Both the position numbers and the translations under genes were made by a program. DNA of 64,000 nucleotides from Seohaeicola sp024304985 (GTDB lineage Bacteria > Pseudomonadota > Alphaproteobacteria > Rhodobacterales > Rhodobacteraceae): positions 62,001-126,000 of the forward strand of contig NZ_JARAMP010000010.1 of assembly GCF_028802875.1 (NCBI RefSeq), read 5' to 3'. Each line of letters opens with the position of its first letter. Position 1 is the stretch's first letter. The notes under the pieces are model-generated. The model did not search any database. It was not told where the DNA came from and saw only the letters and a program-made list of their open reading frames with translations. This document shows, one piece after another, positions 53,321-62,296 of the stretch.

Positions 53321-53442
53321 GTCCGAACCCTTCTGCCCCGCGGTGGCCTGCGGCCAACCGATCCCCGGGCAGATTGCCGCTGCGGCGGCGAAAAGTCACC
53401 ACCGGAAACGCTGGCAGGGTTTGGCGTATTGACCCGGCCCGA

Positions 53443-55218
53443 TCAGAAGCCACCCGCCACCATCAGAAGCGGCAGCAGCAGGCCGAACATCAGCATGTCG
53501 GCGCTGAAGCCCAGATCATCGTTGCCATCGTCTTCCGGCATGTCCTCGGCCCGCTGGGCGTCCAGTTCCTCTTGCCGCGCGGCGATCTCTTCCAATGAGG
53601 GGCCGCCTGTGAACCAGAAAGCCTCGTCCACAGCAGCGACCTTGGCGACGGCTGGCTGCATCATGCTGACCGCCTGCAACGTGTCCTCCGTATCGCCCTC
53701 GCCCAGAGCTGCCATCAGATCGGGCGCAAAATCCGCACCGCCGATGGTGACTTGCACGATCTCGCGCGGGGCGAGGGTGACGGACACGAAGCCGTTGTCA
53801 TAATGCGACTCCGGGTCGAGTTCGGTCAGAACCGGTGTGGCGGTGTTGCTGCCCACAAGATCCCCCGGGGCCACGCCCAGTTTCGTCATGGTGATCGAGT
53901 CAAAGCCGGTGACGAGGGAACTGATGTCCACTGTCGTTTCATGCGTTTCGTCAGGGTTGGTGGATTGCAGATAGAGCACCATCTTTTCGTTTCCTGCAAA
54001 GACATGCGCTTCGGCATTTTCCAGCGCCAGTTCGCTTTGCTGCCTGTTCGCGCCGTTCAGAACAACGGCGCGCGTGCCCGGCAGGGCCTCGGACATCATG
54101 CGGAAAAAGGCGCCGCCCACAGTCTCGTCCGGGTTGCCTTCATCCCCCATCAGATTGGAATTGCTGCCTTGCTGCACCGCCCAGACATAGGCGGCCGAGA
54201 CATCGTGAAGGCCCATCGCCTCGACCAGATCCAGCATCTCGCCGGCTTGGACCAGACCGAAATCCGTCTCGGCGTCACGACCGGGCGAGCGCACGTTCCA
54301 TTCGGTGATGACGGGCTTCACGTCATTGAACCCCTCGTCCCAGAACGTGTCGATCAGGCGCAATTCGAACGTATGGCTTGAGGTTTCGAATTCGCCCTTG
54401 GAATAGACATGCGCGATCACGCCATCGACGGCTGCGCGTTCTTCGGGCAGATCGAACTCGCGCACGATCAGCAGATTGGCGATCTTGGACCAGGCGACGG
54501 TGCCGTTGGAATAGATGAAGCCATCGTCCAGCGGCAGGTCATATTCCGCGCTGAACTGATCCAGCTGGTCCTGCGCTGTCCCACTGTAGCGCCCGTCCAG
54601 CGCGGCGTAGCCATTGTCCAGACCGACCTGCACATTGACCGTCGTCTCGGCGAAGAGGGTGTCGAAATCGGGATGGGTGGTCAACTCCTCTTTCACGATC
54701 CGGGCCATGGCGCTGGCTACGCGCCCGTATTCGACCGAGGTCATTTCGCCGCTGTCCCAGTATTCATTGCCGATCTCGAACCCCGCGATCCGGGGCGCGC
54801 CGTAGAAGCCGTCCAGCGTGTCGCGGAGGAAGTCGCGCAGGGTGTCTTCGTCAATGGCGGCAAAACGGTCGCCATTGGCATCCGCCTGCTGGCTGAGTTG
54901 CGAGCGGGTGGGCAGCACGATCATCACCGATCGGTCCGTTTCCTCCGCAAAAGCCATGAACTCGGAATAAGGCAACAGCGGCTGATCGGCCCCGGTGATG
55001 TAATGCTCGGCCATCAGGCGGTCAGGATCGGACAGATCGAAATACCGTTCTGTCAATGATCCGCCCGGGTAGCGGATGGTGCTGACGCCAAGGTGTTCGA
55101 CGGCCTCGTCATAGGTGCCGTTCTCGCCCAGCTTGTCGCGGGTTGCGAGGATATTGGCACCAAAGTGATCGGCGGTATATGTTTGCTCATAGGCAGTCTT
55201 GATGGCAAGGCGGGTCAT
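53443..55218 (-). CDS. Putative clan-A-type glycoside hydrolase with C-terminal hydrophobic tail
   Basis: A 591-residue protein. GVSTIRYPGGSLTERYFD near residue 44 and a TIM-barrel-like region carry a likely catalytic pair: E152 in GFEIGNEYW (the Asn-Glu acid/base of clan GH-A) and E306 in PVITEWNV (nucleophile). A beta-rich domain follows (about 390-490), then an acidic stretch (EDMPEDDGNDDLGF) and a hydrophobic C-terminal tail (MLMFGLLLPLLMVAGGF). No N-terminal signal peptide and no RTX repeats are seen, so export, if any, would be unusual. The tail could be a membrane anchor. Substrate unknown, and I cannot name a GH family with confidence. Confidence 0.6.
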   Translation of the reverse strand: MTRLAIKTAYEQTYTADHFGANILATRDKLGENGTYDEAVEHLGVSTIRYPGGSLTERYFDLSDPDRLMAEHYITGADQPLLPYSEFMAFAEETDRSVMIVLPTRSQLSQQADANGDRFAAIDEDTLRDFLRDTLDGFYGAPRIAGFEIGNEYWDSGEMTSVEYGRVASAMARIVKEELTTHPDFDTLFAETTVNVQVGLDNGYAALDGRYSGTAQDQLDQFSAEYDLPLDDGFIYSNGTVAWSKIANLLIVREFDLPEERAAVDGVIAHVYSKGEFETSSHTFELRLIDTFWDEGFNDVKPVITEWNVRSPGRDAETDFGLVQAGEMLDLVEAMGLHDVSAAYVWAVQQGSNSNLMGDEGNPDETVGGAFFRMMSEALPGTRAVVLNGANRQQSELALENAEAHVFAGNEKMVLYLQSTNPDETHETTVDISSLVTGFDSITMTKLGVAPGDLVGSNTATPVLTELDPESHYDNGFVSVTLAPREIVQVTIGGADFAPDLMAALGEGDTEDTLQAVSMMQPAVAKVAAVDEAFWFTGGPSLEEIAARQEELDAQRAEDMPEDDGNDDLGFSADMLMFGLLLPLLMVAGGF

Positions 55219-55436
55219 GGTCGGGCCTCGGGCGTGGCGGATTACACGTCCGAGGCTTTGCAGATTATGTGCCTTAACCAATTTTCACGACGGCACGTTG
55301 GTATTGCGCGCCTTGCCATGCGGCAGGGTGGCCCGACTTTCGGATGGGTCCTGTCGCCACATGGTCGTGACGGCGCGGCAGATGGGATCACGGCGCGCCG
55401 GATGGCACGGGAAACCGCGCGCGGTCGGGGCTGTGG

Positions 55437-56423
55437 TCAGCTGCGGATCCGGGCTGCCCTGATGCGGCTGGGTGCGGTGCCGAACCGGCGGCGGAAGGCG
55501 CGGGAAAAACCGGTGGGATCGACAAAGCCACAGCGCAGCGCCACTTCACGCAGGCTGTGGCGGGTGTCGGTGATCATGCGCCGCGCGGTTTGCAGGCGCA
55601 GGTCCAGATAGGCGGCAGCAGGCCCCTGCCCCAGCGTGTCGCGGAACAACTGCTCCATGCGGCGCAGGCCCAGACCTTGGGCGCGGGCGATGACCTCAAG
55701 CGGCAGGGGATCTTCCAGATGGGCGTTCATCATGGCAAGGGCGGCGGCAAGGCGCGGGTCATCGGCCATGGGCAACATGCCGGGCCGTTGCGGGCGGGTG
55801 CCATCGGTCTGCGCCTCGTATTGGAACGATGCGGCCACCTGCCCCGCAACAGCCGCGCCGCAGCGCGCACCGATCAGGTGCAGCATCAGATCGGCGGCCG
55901 GAGCCGCCCCGCCGGCGGTGAAACGGTTGCGCGACAGAACGAAACGGTCCGGCACCACATCGACGCGGGGATGGGCAGTGGCGAAATCCTCAAGATCCTC
56001 CCAATGGACGGTGGCGCGGTGCCCGTCCAGCAATCCGGCGCGGGCCAGCACCCAAGGCCCCGCATCGACCGCCCCGATGGCGCGAAAGCGCGGAGCCATC
56101 CGGCGCAGCCCGGCGATCAGGGGGCGGGTCGCGATCTCGGACTGGTTGTAGCCTGCAACGACGATCAGCACATCGGCGCCTTCTGCTGCGGCAAGCGCGC
56201 CCAGTGCGGGCAGTTCGATCCCGCAGGTCAGGGATACCGCTGCCCCGTCGGGAGACACCACACGCCAGCGAAACCCCTCGCGCCCCAGATGGCGGTTGGC
56301 GTTGCGCAGCGGGTCCAGCACTGACGCAACCTCAAGGATCGAGGCGCGAGGCAGGACCAGCACCGCGATTTCGAGCGGGTCGTCAGAGGCCGTGAAGATC
56401 GTTTCTGTAAATGCCATTTCCAT
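55437..56423 (-). CDS. AraC-family regulator with DJ-1/PfpI-like domain (CdhR/GlxA type)
   Basis: A 328-residue regulator with an N-terminal amidotransferase-like sensor domain (residues about 15-190) and a C-terminal AraC double helix-turn-helix (SLREVALRCGFVDPTGFSRA). This layout is shared by CdhR and GbdR, the carnitine and betaine regulators of Pseudomonas. It diverges from the BKACE/carnitine dehydrogenase genes, so a carnitine-responsive activator is likely. Two ATGs six bases apart are possible starts; neither has a strong ribosome site. Confidence 0.82.
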   Translation of the reverse strand: MEMAFTETIFTASDDPLEIAVLVLPRASILEVASVLDPLRNANRHLGREGFRWRVVSPDGAAVSLTCGIELPALGALAAAEGADVLIVVAGYNQSEIATRPLIAGLRRMAPRFRAIGAVDAGPWVLARAGLLDGHRATVHWEDLEDFATAHPRVDVVPDRFVLSRNRFTAGGAAPAADLMLHLIGARCGAAVAGQVAASFQYEAQTDGTRPQRPGMLPMADDPRLAAALAMMNAHLEDPLPLEVIARAQGLGLRRMEQLFRDTLGQGPAAAYLDLRLQTARRMITDTRHSLREVALRCGFVDPTGFSRAFRRRFGTAPSRIRAARIRS

Positions 56424-56488
56424 TTCGTAAATCGCCAAGAGTGGCCATGCAAGCCTGATAGCCTGATCCCGACCAAGGGAGGGTTTCC

Positions 56489-57397
56489 ATGCCATTGACC
56501 ATGAACCGAGAGGTTTTCATCACCTGCGCCGTGACCGGATCGGGCGGCACACAGGACATGTCGCCCCATGTGCCTCGCTCGCCCGAGGCCATCGCCGCCT
56601 CTGCCATCGACGCGGCCAAGGCGGGTGCTGCGGTGGTGCATTGCCATGTGCGCGACCCTGAAACCGGCGCGCCCGCGCGTGATCCCGCGCTTTACCGCGA
56701 GGTGACCGAGCGGATCCGCGATGCGCAGGTCGATGTGGTGCTGAACCTGACGGCGGGCATGGGCGGCGACCTGATGTTCGACGGGACCGAGGCCATGAAC
56801 CGCATGTCACAGCGCTCTGACATGGCGGGGGCCACGGAACGGGTGCAGCACGTCGTGGAATGCCGCCCTGAAATCTGCACGCTGGATTGCGGCACGATGA
56901 ATTTCGCCGAGGCCGACTATGTCATGGTCAACACGCCCGGCATGCTGCGCGACATGGCGCGGCGCATGACCGACGCAGGTGTGCGGATCGAGATCGAAGC
57001 CTTTGACACCGGCCATCTGTGGTTCGCCAAGAAGCTGGTCGAGGAGGGCGTGATCCCCGCTCCGGTTCTGGTGCAGCTGTGCATGGGCGTGCCATGGGGC
57101 GCGCCGGATGATCTGAACACCTTCATGGCGATGGTGAATAATGTGCCGAAGGATTGGCACTGGTCAGCCTTTTCCATCGGGCGCAACGAGATGCCTTATG
57201 TGGCGGCCTCGGTGCTTGCAGGGGGCAATGTGCGCGTGGGGCTGGAAGACAATCTCTATCTCGAAAAGGGCGTGCTGGCGACCAATGCGCAACTGGTAGA
57301 ACGCGCCGTCAGCATCATCGAGAATATGGGCGCTCGGGTGATCGGACCCGATGCCGTGCGGCAACGCCTGCAACTGGACAAGAGGGCGCCGCTATGA
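56489..57397 (+). CDS. BKACE-family enzyme, probable dehydrocarnitine cleavage
   Basis: A 302-residue beta-keto acid cleavage enzyme (DUF849). It binds zinc through H51-C-H53 (VHCHVRD) and has the TCAVTGS N-terminus. The family condenses a beta-keto acid with acetyl-CoA to give acetoacetate and a new CoA ester. Next to carnitine dehydrogenase it should convert 3-dehydrocarnitine to betainyl-CoA and acetoacetate. Its stop overlaps the start of that gene by 4 bp. Confidence 0.9.
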   Translation: MPLTMNREVFITCAVTGSGGTQDMSPHVPRSPEAIAASAIDAAKAGAAVVHCHVRDPETGAPARDPALYREVTERIRDAQVDVVLNLTAGMGGDLMFDGTEAMNRMSQRSDMAGATERVQHVVECRPEICTLDCGTMNFAEADYVMVNTPGMLRDMARRMTDAGVRIEIEAFDTGHLWFAKKLVEEGVIPAPVLVQLCMGVPWGAPDDLNTFMAMVNNVPKDWHWSAFSIGRNEMPYVAASVLAGGNVRVGLEDNLYLEKGVLATNAQLVERAVSIIENMGARVIGPDAVRQRLQLDKRAPL

Positions 57398-58845
57398 AGG
57401 CCGCGATCATCGGGGGCGGCGTCATCGGCGGCGGCTGGGCCGCGCGCTTCCTGCTCAATGGCTGGGATGTGGCGGTGTTCGACCCCGACCCCGAGGCGCC
57501 GCGCAAGATCGAGGCGGTCATGGCCAATGCCCGCGCCTCCCTCCCGGCGCTGTCGGATGTGCCGATGCCTGCACCGGGGCGCCTGACATATCCCGCGACG
57601 ATCGCCGAGGCGGTGACGGGGGCGGATTACATTCAGGAATCCGTGTCCGAGCAATTGGCCCTGAAACATCGGGTCTATGCCGAGATTCAATCGCATGCGC
57701 CAGACGCGCCGCTGGGATCGTCGACATCGGGGTTCAAGCCTTCGCAATTGCAGGAAGGCGCAATCAACCCAGCGACGATTTTTGTCGCCCATCCGTTCAA
57801 CCCGGTCTACCTGCTGCCTTTGGCCGAGGTGGTGCCCAGCGCCGCCTCGGACCCTGCACTGATCGAACGGGGCAAGGATACGCTGCGCGCCATCGGCATG
57901 TTCCCCCTGCATATCCGCAAGGAGATCGACGCCCATATTGCCGACCGTTTCCTTGAGGCGGTGTGGCGCGAGGCGCTGTGGCTGGTCAAGGACGGGATCG
58001 CCACCACCGAGGAAATCGACGAGGCGATCCGCATGGGCTTTGGCCTGCGCTGGGGTCAGATGGGCCTGTTCGAGACCTATCGCATCGCGGGTGGCGAGGC
58101 GGGGATGAAGCACTTCATGGCGCAGTTCGGCCCCTGTCTGGCCTGGCCCTGGACCAAGCTGACGGATGTGCCCGAGTTCAACGACGAATTGGTCGATCTG
58201 ATCGCCGGGCAATCGGATGCGCAATCGGGGCACCATTCGATCCGCGACTTGGAGCGTATCCGGGATTCCAACCTCGTGGGCTTTCTGCGGACGTTGAAGG
58301 AACGCGACTGGGGCGCGGGGCGGGTGCTGAACGCCCATGATGCCGCGCGGCGCGAGGCTGCTGTTGCCGCCACTCCGACAGGTGCGCCGCTGGTGCTGGC
58401 GCAGTTGCAGGTTCTGCCGGGGTGGATCGACTATAACGGCCACATGACCGAAAGCCGTTATCTGTTCGCGGGGTCCGAGACGTCGGACGCCTTCCTGCGC
58501 CTGATCGGGGCGGGGATGGAGTATGTGGCCGGTGGGCACAGCTATTACACCGCCGAGACGCATATCCTGCATCTGGGAGAGGCCAAGCTGGGCGACCGTC
58601 TGACCGGATCGTTGCAGGTCCTGGCGGCGGATCAGAAGCGGCTGCACGTGTTCATCCGTATCGAAAAGGACGGGGTTGCGGTGGCGACGCTGGAGCAGAT
58701 GCTGCTGCATGTGGACATGACGGCTGGGCGTGCCTGTCCTGCTGCACCCGGCGTGCTGGACAGCCTGTTCCGCATCCGCGATGCCCATGCCGCGCTGCCT
58801 CGCCCGGACAGCGTGGGCCGCCATGTCGGGCAAGGGAAAGGCTGA
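57394..58845 (+). CDS. lcdH: L-carnitine dehydrogenase fused to betainyl-CoA thioesterase
   Basis: A 483-residue fusion. Residues 1-320 are a 3-hydroxyacyl-CoA-dehydrogenase-like Rossmann enzyme (GGGVIGGGWAARF; NAD-type acidic residues FDPDPE; SSTSGFKPS and HPFNPVYLLPL). This group includes L-carnitine dehydrogenase. From about residue 330 a hot-dog thioesterase domain has the DYNGHM active-site motif. Dehydrogenase-thioesterase fusions are known for carnitine catabolism: the first domain makes 3-dehydrocarnitine, and the second hydrolyses the betainyl-CoA made by the BKACE enzyme to glycine betaine. Stop and next start share one base. Confidence 0.9.
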   Translation: MKAAIIGGGVIGGGWAARFLLNGWDVAVFDPDPEAPRKIEAVMANARASLPALSDVPMPAPGRLTYPATIAEAVTGADYIQESVSEQLALKHRVYAEIQSHAPDAPLGSSTSGFKPSQLQEGAINPATIFVAHPFNPVYLLPLAEVVPSAASDPALIERGKDTLRAIGMFPLHIRKEIDAHIADRFLEAVWREALWLVKDGIATTEEIDEAIRMGFGLRWGQMGLFETYRIAGGEAGMKHFMAQFGPCLAWPWTKLTDVPEFNDELVDLIAGQSDAQSGHHSIRDLERIRDSNLVGFLRTLKERDWGAGRVLNAHDAARREAAVAATPTGAPLVLAQLQVLPGWIDYNGHMTESRYLFAGSETSDAFLRLIGAGMEYVAGGHSYYTAETHILHLGEAKLGDRLTGSLQVLAADQKRLHVFIRIEKDGVAVATLEQMLLHVDMTAGRACPAAPGVLDSLFRIRDAHAALPRPDSVGRHVGQGKG

Positions 58846-60005
58846 TGCATTTCGCCCTGACCGATGAGCAGCGCATGATCGTGGATACCACCCGCGCCTT
58901 CGTGGAGGCCGAGCTTTATCCGCACGAGGCGCTGGTGGAGCGCACAGGCCATCTGCCGATGGAGCTGATCCGCGAGGTGCAGGCCAAGGCGATGGCGGCG
59001 GGCCTTTATGCCGCCAACATGCCCGAGGACGTGGGCGGCGCCGGCCTCGATCCGCTGTCATGGCTGCTTTATGAGCGGGAATTGGGCCGCGCCAACTATG
59101 CGCTGCACTGGACCTGCGTGGCGCGACCCTCGAACATCCTGCTGGCGGGCACGGAGGCGCAGCGGCAAAAATATCTGATGCCCTGTATCCGGGGCGAGAC
59201 ATGGGATTGTCTGGCCATGACCGAGCCGGGGGCCGGATCGGACCTGCGCGGGATGCAGGCCACGGCGCGGCAGGACGGCGGAGATTGGGTGCTGAACGGC
59301 ACAAAGCATTTCATCAGCCATGCCGATATCGCGGGCTTCACCATCGCCTTCATGGCGACCGGTGAAGAAGACACGCCGCGCGGCCGGAAGAAGAAGATTA
59401 CCGCCTTCTTCGTGGACAAGGGCACCAGAGGCTTCACCGTCCGCGACGGCTATCGCAACGTGAGCCATCGGGGCTACAGCAATGCCGTGCTGGACTTCGA
59501 CGATTGCCGCGTGCCCGCTGAAAACGTTCTGGGCGAGGTCCACAAGGGGTTCGAGGTCGCCAATGACTGGCTGGGCGCCACCCGCCTGCAAGTCGCCGCC
59601 ACCTGTCTGGGCCGCGCCGATCGCGCGCTGGGGCATGCGATCCGCTACGCCGCCGACCGCCGCCAGTTCGGGCAGGCCATCGGCAAGTTTCAGGGCGTCA
59701 GCTTCAAACTGGCCGATATGGCGATGGAGTTGAAGGCAGCGGAACTCCTGACATGGGAGGCGGGCTGGAAATTCGACCAAGGCAGCGTCACCGATGCAGA
59801 CATGGCCATGGCCAAGCTCAAGGCGACCGAGGTGCTGGCCATGGTCGCGGATGAGGCCATCCAGATCCATGGCGGCATGGGGCTGATGGATGAATTGCCG
59901 CTGGAACGCATCTGGCGCGACGCGCGGGTCGAGCGGATCTGGGAAGGCACATCCGAGATCCAGCGCCACATCATCAGCCGCGAACTGCTGCGCCCCCACG
60001 AATGA
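58845..60005 (+). CDS. Acyl-CoA dehydrogenase, probable gamma-butyrobetainyl-CoA dehydrogenase
   Basis: A 386-residue FAD acyl-CoA dehydrogenase. CLAMTEPGAGSDLRGM and ERIWEGTSEIQRHIISRELL are family blocks, with QIHGGMGL before the last helix. In this block, with a CoA ligase and a CaiD-like hydratase, it would desaturate gamma-butyrobetainyl-CoA to crotonobetainyl-CoA. General acyl-CoA dehydrogenase activity on another short acyl group cannot be excluded. The TGATG junction couples it to the carnitine dehydrogenase gene. Confidence 0.85.
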   Translation: MHFALTDEQRMIVDTTRAFVEAELYPHEALVERTGHLPMELIREVQAKAMAAGLYAANMPEDVGGAGLDPLSWLLYERELGRANYALHWTCVARPSNILLAGTEAQRQKYLMPCIRGETWDCLAMTEPGAGSDLRGMQATARQDGGDWVLNGTKHFISHADIAGFTIAFMATGEEDTPRGRKKKITAFFVDKGTRGFTVRDGYRNVSHRGYSNAVLDFDDCRVPAENVLGEVHKGFEVANDWLGATRLQVAATCLGRADRALGHAIRYAADRRQFGQAIGKFQGVSFKLADMAMELKAAELLTWEAGWKFDQGSVTDADMAMAKLKATEVLAMVADEAIQIHGGMGLMDELPLERIWRDARVERIWEGTSEIQRHIISRELLRPHE

Positions 60006-60009
60006 AGCA

Positions 60010-60080
60010 GGGGGGCTGTCTGCCCCCCACGTTCAGCTTTGCTGAACGCCCCCCCCGAGGATATTTCAGGACGGAAAATG
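60010..60080 (+). repeat. Intergenic hairpin-plus-box element, copy 1
   Basis: Two adjacent hairpins directly after the acyl-CoA dehydrogenase stop (GGGGGGC/GCCCCCC with a 5-nt loop; CGTTCAGC/GCTGAACG with a 3-nt loop) are followed by a C-run and GAGGATATTTCAGGACGG, then AAAATG. From memory, similar hairpin + CCCCGAGGATATTT elements are frequent in intergenic DNA of Rhodobacteraceae. The hairpins could also act as terminator. Confidence 0.55.
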
Positions 60081-60211
60081 TGCAAATCCCGGTGTGATCT
60101 TCAGCAAGTGTTTACCAAGCACTGCCATATTGGGCCCACGGTACAGGCGGGGACGCCGATGACCGTGACGGGAAATGGCACCTCGTTGGCCGATGGTCAG
60201 CGGGGTGTTTC
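60081..60211. other. Intergenic stretch between two inverted hairpin-box elements
   Basis: 131 bp with no gene, no good ribosome site and no further hairpin that I can recognise. It contains TGCCATATTGG and could hold a promoter for the CoA ligase gene, but I see no convincing boxes. Confidence 0.4.
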
Positions 60212-60268
60212 CATTTTTCGTCCTCAAATCTCCCGGGTGGGGTCCGGGGAGGGCAGCGCCCTCCCCGG
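60212..60268 (-). repeat. Intergenic hairpin-plus-box element, copy 2 (inverted)
   Basis: On the minus strand: a perfect 11-bp stem (CCGGGGAGGGC / GCCCTCCCCGG, 3-nt loop), then ACCCCACCCGGGAG and ATTTGAGGACGAAAAATG. The last 18 nt match copy 1 at 16 positions, and the hairpin-then-box order is the same. It ends 27 bp before the CoA ligase start codon, in the opposite direction. Confidence 0.6.
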
Positions 60269-60295
60269 CCTGTCGGACTGCGCCGGGTTCTGGAC

Positions 60296-62296
60296 ATGAC
60301 GGCCCTCGCTCGCCTGTTGCGCCCCCGTTCCATCGCCGTGCTGGGCGCGGGATGGGCGGCCAATGTGATCGAGCAATGCCGCAGGATGGGGTTTGACGGA
60401 CCGGTCTGGCCCGTGCATCCCACGCGGGACAGCATCGCGGGCGTGCCATGCCATCGCAGCCTTGCCGAGCTTCCCGCAGCCCCGGATGCCACCTTCATTG
60501 GTGTGAACCGCCATGCCACATTGGATGTAGTGGCGGAACTGGCCGCGATGGGCGCAGGAGGCGCCATCTGTTTCGCCGCAGGCTGGCGCGAAGCGGGTGA
60601 GGCGGATCTGCAGGATCAGCTTGTTTCCATTTCAGGAACAATGCCGATTCTAGGGCCGAATTGTTATGGCCTCATCAATTATCTTGACGGCGCCTTGCTC
60701 TGGCCCGACCAGCATGGCGGGCGACGGGTAGACCGTGGTGTCGCGCTGTTGAGCCAATCCTCGAATATCGTGATCAACCTGACCATGCAGGCGCGGGGCC
60801 TGCCCGTGGCCTATGTCGCCTGTCTGGGCAATGCCGCCAAGGTGGGCTTGGCTGAACTGGCGGGCGCGCTGCTGGACGATCCGCGCGTCACGGCGCTGGG
60901 TCTTTACATCGAAGGCTTGGGCGATGCGGCGGCAGTCGCCGCGTTGGCGCAGGCCGCGCGGGCGGCCGGCAAAGGGATCGTTGCGATCAAGTCGGGCAAG
61001 ACCGCCGCGGCGCGCGAGGCGGCGGCTTCACATACCGCGTCACTGGCCGGGGGCGGTGCTGCGTCATCCGCCTATCTGCACCAGATCGGCGTGGCCGAGG
61101 TGAACACGCCCGCCGAACTGATCGAGACCCTGAAGATCCTGCATGTCCGTGGGCCCGGACTGGGGCGGCGGCTGTGTTCGCTGTCCTGTTCGGGCGGCGA
61201 GGCGGGATTGGTGGCCGATATGGCTGCCCCCTACGGGTTGGACTTCCCAACCCCATCCACGGCGCAGCGGGAGCGGTTGTCGGGTATCCTCGGCCCCCTC
61301 GTCACCATCGCCAACCCTTTGGACTACCACACCTTCATCTGGGGCGACGGGCCACGCACAACGGATGTCTTCACCACCATGCTGGAGGGATACGATGCGG
61401 GCATCTTCATCATCGACCCGCCGCGCCCGGATCGGTGCGATCCGTCGAGTTTCGAGCCTGCGCTGGAGGCGATCGTCGCAGCGGGGCGCGCCACGGGCAA
61501 GCCGGCCTTCCCGGTTGCCTCCCTGCCCGAGAATTTTGACGAGGCGCGGGCGATTGCCTTGATGGATCAGGGCATTGCGCCCTTGATGGGGTTGGAGACG
61601 GCGCTGGCCGCGATCCGGGCGGCGCAGGGAACGGGTGGCCGCGCGGGGTGGCGACCGTGGCCGGTGGCGCCGCGTGACGCGCCGTTGACCCTGATGCCGG
61701 AGCCGGAGGCCAAGACGCTATTGGCGGCGCAGGGTATTCCTGTGCCCCGCGGGGTGAGCGCGCCGGATCTGTCTGCGGTGCTGCCACTGGCGCAAAACCT
61801 GTCCCCGCCACTGGTGCTGAAAGGGATCGGCTTTGCCCACAAGACCGAGGCGGGGGCAGTGCGGCTGCACCTGTCCACGCTGGAAGGTCAGGCTGATATG
61901 CCCGGTTCCGCAGGCTATCTGGCCGAGGAGATGGTGACTGGCGCGCTGGCCGAATTGCTGATCGGGGCGCGGCGCGATCCGGTCTATGGCGCGACGCTGA
62001 CGATCGGGTTTGGCGGCGTAACGGCGGAACTGCTGGACGATACCGCCACGCTGGTCCTGCCGGTCACGGGGGATGAGATCCGCGTGGCCTTGCGGTCCTT
62101 GCGCCTGTGGCCGCTGCTGGATGGCTATCGCGGGCGGGCACGGGCGAATGTGGCGGCCGTGGTCGAGGTCGCCTTGGCCTTGCAGGCGATGCTGGCGGCT
62201 GACAGGCTGCTGGCAGAGATAGAGATCAACCCCCTGATGGTGACGACCGACGGGGCCATCGCGGTGGATGCCGTGATCTGGAGGGAAGAAACATGA
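60296..62296 (+). CDS. ADP-forming acyl-CoA ligase, probable gamma-butyrobetaine/carnitine CoA ligase
   Basis: A 666-residue single-chain ligase of the acetate-CoA ligase (ADP-forming) / Pat-like family. The order is an N-terminal CoA-binding Rossmann domain (RPRSIAVLGAG), succinyl-CoA-ligase-like domains (GPNCYGLIN; LSQSSNIVINL; KSGKTAAAREAAASHTAS), then an ATP-grasp domain from about residue 460 (LLAAQGIPVPRG ... EIEINPLMV). It would activate the betaine substrate for the dehydrogenase and hydratase encoded on each side. The ribosome site is weak. It overlaps the hydratase gene by 4 bp. Confidence 0.83.
   Translation: MTALARLLRPRSIAVLGAGWAANVIEQCRRMGFDGPVWPVHPTRDSIAGVPCHRSLAELPAAPDATFIGVNRHATLDVVAELAAMGAGGAICFAAGWREAGEADLQDQLVSISGTMPILGPNCYGLINYLDGALLWPDQHGGRRVDRGVALLSQSSNIVINLTMQARGLPVAYVACLGNAAKVGLAELAGALLDDPRVTALGLYIEGLGDAAAVAALAQAARAAGKGIVAIKSGKTAAAREAAASHTASLAGGGAASSAYLHQIGVAEVNTPAELIETLKILHVRGPGLGRRLCSLSCSGGEAGLVADMAAPYGLDFPTPSTAQRERLSGILGPLVTIANPLDYHTFIWGDGPRTTDVFTTMLEGYDAGIFIIDPPRPDRCDPSSFEPALEAIVAAGRATGKPAFPVASLPENFDEARAIALMDQGIAPLMGLETALAAIRAAQGTGGRAGWRPWPVAPRDAPLTLMPEPEAKTLLAAQGIPVPRGVSAPDLSAVLPLAQNLSPPLVLKGIGFAHKTEAGAVRLHLSTLEGQADMPGSAGYLAEEMVTGALAELLIGARRDPVYGATLTIGFGGVTAELLDDTATLVLPVTGDEIRVALRSLRLWPLLDGYRGRARANVAAVVEVALALQAMLAADRLLAEIEINPLMVTTDGAIAVDAVIWREET

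Noticed and set aside
53443..55218. Exosortase or VPLPA-type sorting signal at the C-terminus of the hydrolase-like protein
   Set aside because: The tail is hydrophobic but lacks the VPxPA/PEP motif and the basic cluster that should follow the helix.
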